This document shows, piece by piece, positions 5,653-6,881 of a DNA stretch of 6,881 bases (within the stretch, counting starts at the first letter, position 1; each line of letters begins with the position of its first letter). The stretch covers positions 1 to 6,881 of the forward strand of contig JABABC010000133.1 in NCBI GenBank assembly GCA_014238445.1, in the 5' to 3' direction. A program made the position numbers and the translations under genes. The notes below the pieces were generated by a model, which worked only from the letters and a program-made list of their open reading frames with translations, did no database searches and was not told the DNA's origin. This stretch comes from Coxiellaceae bacterium. GTDB lineage: Bacteria; Pseudomonadota; Gammaproteobacteria; Coxiellales; Coxiellaceae.

Positions 5653-6086
5653 TGAAATTAAATACACTCTCCCCGGCGCCTGGATCTAAAAAGAACGCTA
5701 AGCGTGTAGGCCGTGGCATTGGTTCCGGTTCAGGGAAAACCTGTGGTCGTGGTCATAAAGGTCAACATTCTCGCTCAGGTGGTTATCATAAGGTAGGTTT
5801 TGAAGGTGGTCAAATGCCTTTGCAACGCCGTGTTCCAAAATTTGGTTTCCGTTCTCGTAAAGCTTTGACTTCTGTCGAGCTTCGCTTAGGTGAACTGAAG
5901 CAAGTGCCTGGCGATATCGTTGATATGAAAAGCTTGTTAGCGGCTCAACTGATTTACGCGAACACAACGCAAGTTAAAGTATTTTTATCAGGCACTATTG
6001 ATAAAGCAATCACGCTGAAAGGAATTCCCGCTTCTAAAGGTGCTCGCGAAGCGATTATTGCTGCCGGTGGAAAAATCGAGGAATAA
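5652..6086 (+). CDS. rplO: 50S ribosomal protein L15
   Basis: L15 is a late-assembly large-subunit protein with a long extended N-terminal arm that threads through 23S rRNA. The 144-residue product equals the E. coli length. The arm is glycine- and basic-rich: KLNTLSPAPGSKKNAKRVGRG, then GSGSGKTCGRGHKGQHSRSGG, with FEGGQMPLQRRVPKFGF at 53-69. The globular C-terminus ends in KGAREAIIAAGGKIEE, very close to E. coli KGARAAIEAAGGKIEE. GAGG at 5641-5644 is seven bases before the ATG, and the start shares a base with the rpmD stop. The rplO 3' end carries the ribosome binding site of secY. Confidence 0.98.
   Translation: MKLNTLSPAPGSKKNAKRVGRGIGSGSGKTCGRGHKGQHSRSGGYHKVGFEGGQMPLQRRVPKFGFRSRKALTSVELRLGELKQVPGDIVDMKSLLAAQLIYANTTQVKVFLSGTIDKAITLKGIPASKGAREAIIAAGGKIEE
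6078..6083 (+). promoter_or_regulatory. Ribosome binding site deciding the secY GTG start
   Basis: GAGGAA lies at the very end of rplO, with its GAGG core seven bases before the GTG at 6089. No in-frame ATG occurs until codon 61 (6269), far inside the conserved protein, so GTG is the start. Confidence 0.8.
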
Positions 6087-6088
6087 AA

Positions 6089-6881
6089 GTGAGTGTTAAT
6101 CTTGGTGGTCAGCTTGCTTCAGGCGGCTTAGCAGAGTTAAAAAAACGTCTATTTATCGTTATATTAGGGATATTGGTCTTTCGTTTAGGAAGTTTTATCC
6201 CTATCCCAGGTTTAGACCCTTCCAAATTAACGGATTTCTTCAAGCAGCATGAGTCTGGCATTCTGGGTATGTTTAATATGTTCTCTGGTGGTGCATTGAG
6301 TCGCATGACCATATTTGCACTGTCTATCATGCCTTATATTTCTGCATCCATTATCGTTCAGATGTTTGGTTCTATTTCCCCTCAGCTCCAGCAGTTGAAG
6401 AAAGAGGGAGAAGCTGGCAAACGAAAAATGAATCAATATACCCGTTACGGCACACTGGGTTTAGCTATTCTCCAAGCGATAGCGATTTCGAAGTGGTTAG
6501 TGGGTAATGGCATTGTACTTAACCCGAGCCTTGCTTTTTATATTAGTTCCTCCATTACTCTGGTCACTGGAACCATGTTTTTGATGTGGTTGGGTGAGCA
6601 AATGACCGAACGTGGAATTGGCAATGGGATATCCCTCATTATATGTGCGGGGATCATTGCTCGTTTTCCATCAGCAGTGTCACAAGTTGTTACACAGGTG
6701 CGTCAAGGTCAAATGCAAGGATTAACCCTGTTGTTTCTGATTGTGTTTGTTCTAGCTATCATCATGTTGATCGTCTTTTTTGAAAGAGCTCAACGTAAGA
6801 TATCGATTAGCTATGCAAAGCGTCAGCAAGGCCGGAAAATGTATTCGGCACAATCGAGCCACTTACCATTAAAGATTAATA
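6089..6881 (+). CDS. secY: Preprotein translocase channel subunit SecY (5' part, runs off the window)
   Basis: SecY forms the protein-conducting channel of the inner membrane with SecE and SecG, driven by SecA. The frame from GTG at 6089 stays open for 264 codons to the window edge, about 60% of a usual length near 440. Residues 17-40 give LKKRLFIVI, the first membrane segment, and FRLGSFIPIPG. The plug region FNMFSGGALSR is at 62-72, and MPYISASIIVQ (81-91) lies in the second segment. KKEGEAGKRK and QYTRYGTL follow at 104-123. Further segments lie near 142-166, then MWLGEQMTERGIGNGIS (166-182), and 212-231. The cytosolic loop has ERAQRK and YAKRQQGRKMY at 232-252, a SecA/ribosome contact area in the family. 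It is co-transcribed with rplO, two bases away. Confidence 0.97.
   Translation, partial: MSVNLGGQLASGGLAELKKRLFIVILGILVFRLGSFIPIPGLDPSKLTDFFKQHESGILGMFNMFSGGALSRMTIFALSIMPYISASIIVQMFGSISPQLQQLKKEGEAGKRKMNQYTRYGTLGLAILQAIAISKWLVGNGIVLNPSLAFYISSSITLVTGTMFLMWLGEQMTERGIGNGISLIICAGIIARFPSAVSQVVTQVRQGQMQGLTLLFLIVFVLAIIMLIVFFERAQRKISISYAKRQQGRKMYSAQSSHLPLKIN

Noticed and set aside
6109..6436. Minus-strand open frames opposite the start of secY
   Set aside because: The + strand here encodes an unmistakable SecY N-terminal half with no stop, so the antisense frames are incidental.

Overview
This window is a stretch of the bacterial S10-spc ribosomal-protein gene cluster, read entirely on the + strand. 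It runs from the last codons of rpsS through rplV, rpsC, rplP, rpmC, rpsQ, rplN, rplX, rplE, rpsN, rpsH, rplF, rplR, rpsE, rpmD and rplO, and ends inside secY. Every gene was identified by comparing its translation with remembered E. coli family members. Gene content and order match the classical gammaproteobacterial arrangement.

The organism is most likely a moderately AT-rich gammaproteobacterium. L22, S3, L15, L30 and SecY read like diverged gammaproteobacterial versions, and rpmD sits in its usual place. S14 is a long form that keeps a four-cysteine zinc site, unlike E. coli. From memory, Legionella S14 is similar, which gives a weak hint toward Legionellales or relatives. The species cannot be named from this window.

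Layout: positions 1-1975 hold the distal S10-operon genes (S19 end, L22, S3, L16, L29, S17). Positions 2010-6086 hold the spc-operon genes (L14, L24, L5, S14, S8, L6, L18, S5, L30, L15). Positions 6089-6881 hold the first 264 codons of secY. The largest gap is 34 nt, between rpsQ and rplN. Six junctions overlap (four TAATG, two ATGA). No gene-free stretch, RNA gene, mobile element, repeat array or antisense gene is supported.

Together the genes supply early- and late-assembling proteins of both ribosomal subunits plus the core channel of the Sec translocon, so ribosome and membrane-export capacity are made in proportion. Dense packing implies one long transcript with translational coupling. 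The points worth a second look are modest: zinc-type long S14, a six-residue insertion in S8, an atypical stretch in S5, and the compressed S10/spc boundary. I see no sign of an undescribed system; this is an ordinary, highly conserved housekeeping region.
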